Positions 61,608 to 64,000 of a DNA stretch of 64,000 nt are shown one piece after another (position 1 is the stretch's first letter; every line of letters begins with the position of its first letter). The stretch lies in assembly GCA_021604805.1 (NCBI GenBank), contig BQJR01000002.1, forward strand, positions 952,665-1,016,664, read 5' to 3'. A program made the position numbers and the translations under genes. The stretch is from Planctomycetota bacterium. GTDB lineage: Bacteria > Planctomycetota > B15-G4. Under the pieces are notes generated by a model. It saw nothing but the letters and a program-made list of their open reading frames with translations. It had not been told where the DNA came from and searched no databases.

Positions 61608-62678
61608 GTGATCAAGTACCTCGGTTCCAAGCGCAGGTTGCTCACCCAGATCTTGGAGACGGTGCGCGCCGCGGACCCCGAAGCGCGCAGCGTGCTTGAC
61701 ATGTTTTCGGGCACCTCACGCGTAGGGCACGCGCTCAAGGCGCAGGGCTACCGCGTGCTCTCCAACGACCACAACGCGTATGCCGCGACCTTGGCGCGTT
61801 GCTACGTCGCGGCGGATCGCGACGACTGGCTGTCCGACGCCGAGCAACTCGTGCGCGAGTTCAACGCGTTGGCCGGCGCGCCGGGCTGGTTCACCGACAC
61901 CTTCTGCGAGCGCTCGCGCTTCTTCCAGCCGCGCAACGGCGCGCGCGTCGACGCGATCCGCGAGGCCATCGCGGCCAAGTCGCTGCCACCTGAACTCGAA
62001 GCCGTGATGCTCGTGTCGCTGATGGAAGCCGCTGATCGCGTCGACTCGACCACCGGCGTGCAGATGGCCTACCTCAAGCAGTGGGCGCCGCGCGCGGAGA
62101 ACGAGCTCGAGTTGCGCGTGCCCGACTTGCTGCCGCGCGCCACGCACGGCAAAGGCGAGGCGCATGAGCTCGACGCGCAACAAGCCGCTCGCACGCTCGT
62201 CGCCGACGTGGCTTACCTCGACCCGCCGTACAACCAGCACAGCTACCTCGGTAACTATCACGTGTGGGAGTCGCTCGTGCGCTGGGATCAACCCGAGGTC
62301 TACGGCGTGGCGTGCAAGCGCGTCGATTGCCGCGACCGTCGCAGCGCGTTCAACTCGAAGCCGCGCAGCGCGGACGCCTTCCGCCAAGTGATCGACGCGC
62401 TGCGCGCACGCACGGTGATCGTGTCCTTCAACGACGAAGGCTATCTCGCGCGCGACGAACTCGAGCGAACGCTGAGCACGTTGTGGCAGGGCGCCGCGCA
62501 CGTGGACGTGTTCGAGAACGACAGCAAGCGTTACGTCGGCGCGCAGATCGGGATCCACAGTCCGAGCGGCGAGAAGGTCGGCACGGTCGGCCGCTTGCGC
62601 AACAAGGAACTGCTCTACGTGGCGACGCGCGGCAAAGCCAGCGTCGCGCTCAGCCCTTCGCGTCCATCCGCTCCATGA
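61608..62678 (+). CDS. D12-class adenine-specific DNA methyltransferase (orphan)
   Basis: A 356-residue DNA methyltransferase. The N-terminus VIKYLGSKRRLLTQILETV and motif I VLDMFSGTSRVGHALKAQGY bind SAM, and VAYLDPPYNQHSYLGNYHVW carries the DPPY catalytic motif of N6-adenine (alpha-type, Dam/D12) enzymes. The ~140 residues between motif I and DPPY would include the target-recognition part. The start is GTG, just before the conserved VIKYLGSK. No restriction endonuclease lies beside it, so it is an orphan here. Base composition matches the surroundings. Its 3' end overlaps the convergent gene by 29 bp. Confidence 0.85.
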   Translation: MIKYLGSKRRLLTQILETVRAADPEARSVLDMFSGTSRVGHALKAQGYRVLSNDHNAYAATLARCYVAADRDDWLSDAEQLVREFNALAGAPGWFTDTFCERSRFFQPRNGARVDAIREAIAAKSLPPELEAVMLVSLMEAADRVDSTTGVQMAYLKQWAPRAENELELRVPDLLPRATHGKGEAHELDAQQAARTLVADVAYLDPPYNQHSYLGNYHVWESLVRWDQPEVYGVACKRVDCRDRRSAFNSKPRSADAFRQVIDALRARTVIVSFNDEGYLARDELERTLSTLWQGAAHVDVFENDSKRYVGAQIGIHSPSGEKVGTVGRLRNKELLYVATRGKASVALSPSRPSAP

Positions 62679-63810
62679 CGGCGCGCACGACGAGCGGCCA
62701 GGCGATGGTCGCGTCGGCGTGAACCTCGGCCCAGCGTCCGCCCTCAGCGGCCGGGACGATCTTGCCCCAGCTCACGGATTCGCTGTAGCTGCAGCCTGAA
62801 AGCCCACCCCAATGCACCGGCTCGGGGCAGATGCGCACGGCGTAGCGGTAGCGACAAGGCTCGTGCGCCCGCGACGGGACGCGCTTGCCGAGGATGTCGA
62901 TGAAGGGCGCGACTTGCTGCGCCCAGTTGCGCGGCACGCCGCCGCCGATGGTGAAGATGCCGTGCCGGTCGTGCTGGATGAAGCGCTGGTGGAAGCTGTT
63001 CAGGTCGAGGAAGGGGTCGAAGCGCAGCTGCGGTTTGCCGAGCTCGTCGCGCATGTGGTTGTTCGTGGCGAAGTCGAGGCCGAGTTCGCTGTCGGTGAAC
63101 GCGGGCACGTACACGGGCACGTTGTGTTCGTAGGCGCTCTTGAGCGGGCCGCGACCTTTGGTGTTCTCGCTGAGCCACTTGCCGATGCGCGTGTTGAGCG
63201 TGGAGCTGCAGAGCACTTCGTCGTCGGGGACTTCGGCGAGCACTTGCGCCATGATGCGTTCGGTGTCGTCGAGGTTCTTCTCGAGTTCGATGGTGTCGTA
63301 GACGCGGTTGTAGCCGCGCTCGAGCAGCTCGGAGTCGGGCATCGAACCGTCGTGCTCGAAGTGCGACATGCCGAGACTCTCCACGAGGCCGTGCGCCATG
63401 AGCGCGCCGGTGGAGACGACCGCGTGCACCCAACCGCGCTCGATGAGTTCGCAGATCACCAGGCCTTGCTTCGCGATCGTCATCGCGCCGCTGAGCGTGA
63501 GTACGTTGTAGCTCTGCTTGTCACTCACCATCGCTTCGAGGACGTCGGCGGCGCGGCCGAGTTCGCGTCCTCCGAAGCTCGTGTCGGACATGCCGCGCAC
63601 GAGCGCATCCACGCTGCCGGCGGCGGCGAGGTCGAGCGAGCGCAAGGGGCGCAGGCCGTCGGAGTGGCCGTCGCCGTAGCGTGCGCGCAGGTCGCTCGTG
63701 GCCTCGCCGGGGGCGTTCACGTTGGCGTCGCCGTCCGCACCTTGCCCGCCGTCTGAACCTTGCCCGCCGTCGTCATCCTTCGGCGTGCCGCAGGGCCAGT
63801 GTTGGCTCAC
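62650..63810 (-). CDS. Deoxyhypusine synthase family protein
   Basis: A 386-residue member of the deoxyhypusine synthase family. A Gly/Asp/Gln-rich leader (~1-35) precedes conserved parts: [73 protein letters not shown] and [14 protein letters not shown]. Eukaryotic enzymes use NAD and spermidine to modify eIF5A, which bacteria lack; bacterial members are linked to polyamine chemistry such as homospermidine. The active-site Lys of GGGVVKHH is Arg here (R294 in GGGVPRNW). The GTG start overlaps the stop of carA (GTGA). Its end overlaps the convergent methyltransferase gene. Confidence 0.87.
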   Translation of the reverse strand: MSQHWPCGTPKDDDGGQGSDGGQGADGDANVNAPGEATSDLRARYGDGHSDGLRPLRSLDLAAAGSVDALVRGMSDTSFGGRELGRAADVLEAMVSDKQSYNVLTLSGAMTIAKQGLVICELIERGWVHAVVSTGALMAHGLVESLGMSHFEHDGSMPDSELLERGYNRVYDTIELEKNLDDTERIMAQVLAEVPDDEVLCSSTLNTRIGKWLSENTKGRGPLKSAYEHNVPVYVPAFTDSELGLDFATNNHMRDELGKPQLRFDPFLDLNSFHQRFIQHDRHGIFTIGGGVPRNWAQQVAPFIDILGKRVPSRAHEPCRYRYAVRICPEPVHWGGLSGCSYSESVSWGKIVPAAEGGRWAEVHADATIAWPLVVRAVMERMDAKG

Positions 63811-64000
63811 GACGCCGCGGTTCCGTGCGAGGCCACCATCTCGGCGAAGCGGCGGAACAAGTAGAAGGCGTCGCGCGGGCCGGGGGCGGCTTCGGGGTGG
63901 TACTGAACCGTGAACAGCGGGAGCTCGCGGTGGCGCAGGCCTTCCACGGTGCGGTCGTTGAGGTTCACGTGGGTGACTTCGACCTTGCCGGCGTCGAGTG
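63807..64000 (-). CDS. carA: Carbamoyl-phosphate synthase small subunit, C-terminal end
   Basis: Only the last 64 codons are in the window; the gene continues past the edge. The translation contains [20 protein letters not shown] and [20 protein letters not shown], the end of the glutamine amidotransferase domain of CarA; the His in QYHPEA belongs to the catalytic triad. CarA supplies ammonia from glutamine for carbamoyl phosphate in arginine and pyrimidine synthesis. Its stop overlaps the GTG start of the deoxyhypusine-synthase-family gene, so the two are translated together. Confidence 0.93.
   Translation of the reverse strand, partial: LDAGKVEVTHVNLNDRTVEGLRHRELPLFTVQYHPEAAPGPRDAFYLFRRFAEMVASHGTAAS

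Overview
The window is a G+C-rich bacterial chromosome segment with densely packed genes. Several features together suggest a planctomycete or close relative: large Ser/Thr kinases of the Hanks type with a membrane anchor, one of them fused to WD40 repeats; ECF sigma factors next to kinases; two sulfatase-fold lipoproteins; many secreted FG-GAP/VCBS proteins; and frequent GTG/TTG starts. This is inference from gene content; no rRNA or tRNA gene was seen that could settle it. No CRISPR array, insertion sequence, integrase or replication origin was recognised.

Layout. 1-6.1 kb (minus strand): the N-terminal part of a secreted VCBS protein cut by the window edge, an ornithine cyclodeaminase/mu-crystallin family enzyme, a YkgJ cysteine-cluster protein coupled to an aldehyde dehydrogenase, and a sulfatase-fold lipoprotein. 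6.2-13.6 kb: a WD40-kinase, a TPR lipoprotein, a Fur-family regulator, an ECF sigma factor and a GT2 glycosyltransferase. 13.7-23.4 kb: housekeeping genes: a GspK-like pseudopilin, then aroF-tpiA-secG, yicC-gmk-rpoZ, a PilZ-like protein and ftsK. 23.6-36.4 kb: an unknown exported protein, a second kinase diverging from a second ECF sigma factor, three FG-GAP proteins and a BNR/VPS10-like repeat protein. 36.7-43.9 kb: rimO-pgsA, a HAMP/PP2C-type sensor with lost metal ligands coupled to a MazG-like gene, priA and an alkyltransferase. 43.9-47.7 kb: a membrane protein, a second sulfatase lipoprotein and a cystathionine beta-synthase-type enzyme. 47.8-49.9 kb: an AT-richer two-gene island holding a cytosine-5 DNA methyltransferase and a probable restriction endonuclease. 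50-58 kb: small enzymes, a PHP-domain protein, an aquaporin, a cluster of unknown membrane and exported proteins, a beta-helix protein and a DUF5329-like lipoprotein. 58.2-64 kb: a SAM-binding-like protein, a GNAT, a DEAD-box helicase, two tiny paralogous membrane proteins, an orphan D12-type DNA methyltransferase, a deoxyhypusine-synthase-family enzyme and the C-terminal end of carA.

How the genes work together. The housekeeping blocks form short operons whose junctions often overlap by four bases (ATGA, GTGA, TTGA). Secreted proteins are numerous, and four of them from two unrelated folds end in what looks like the same C-terminal domain. Regulation seems to rest on kinases, ECF sigma factors and a recurring extended -10 promoter motif (TGnTAGRnT). 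The strongest leads are the shared C-terminal domain, a 99-bp nested inverted repeat between divergent FG-GAP genes, the degenerate phosphatase domain, the restriction-modification island, and the deoxyhypusine-synthase homologue with Arg where the active-site Lys is expected. All functional calls come from motif recognition by eye; no database search was run.
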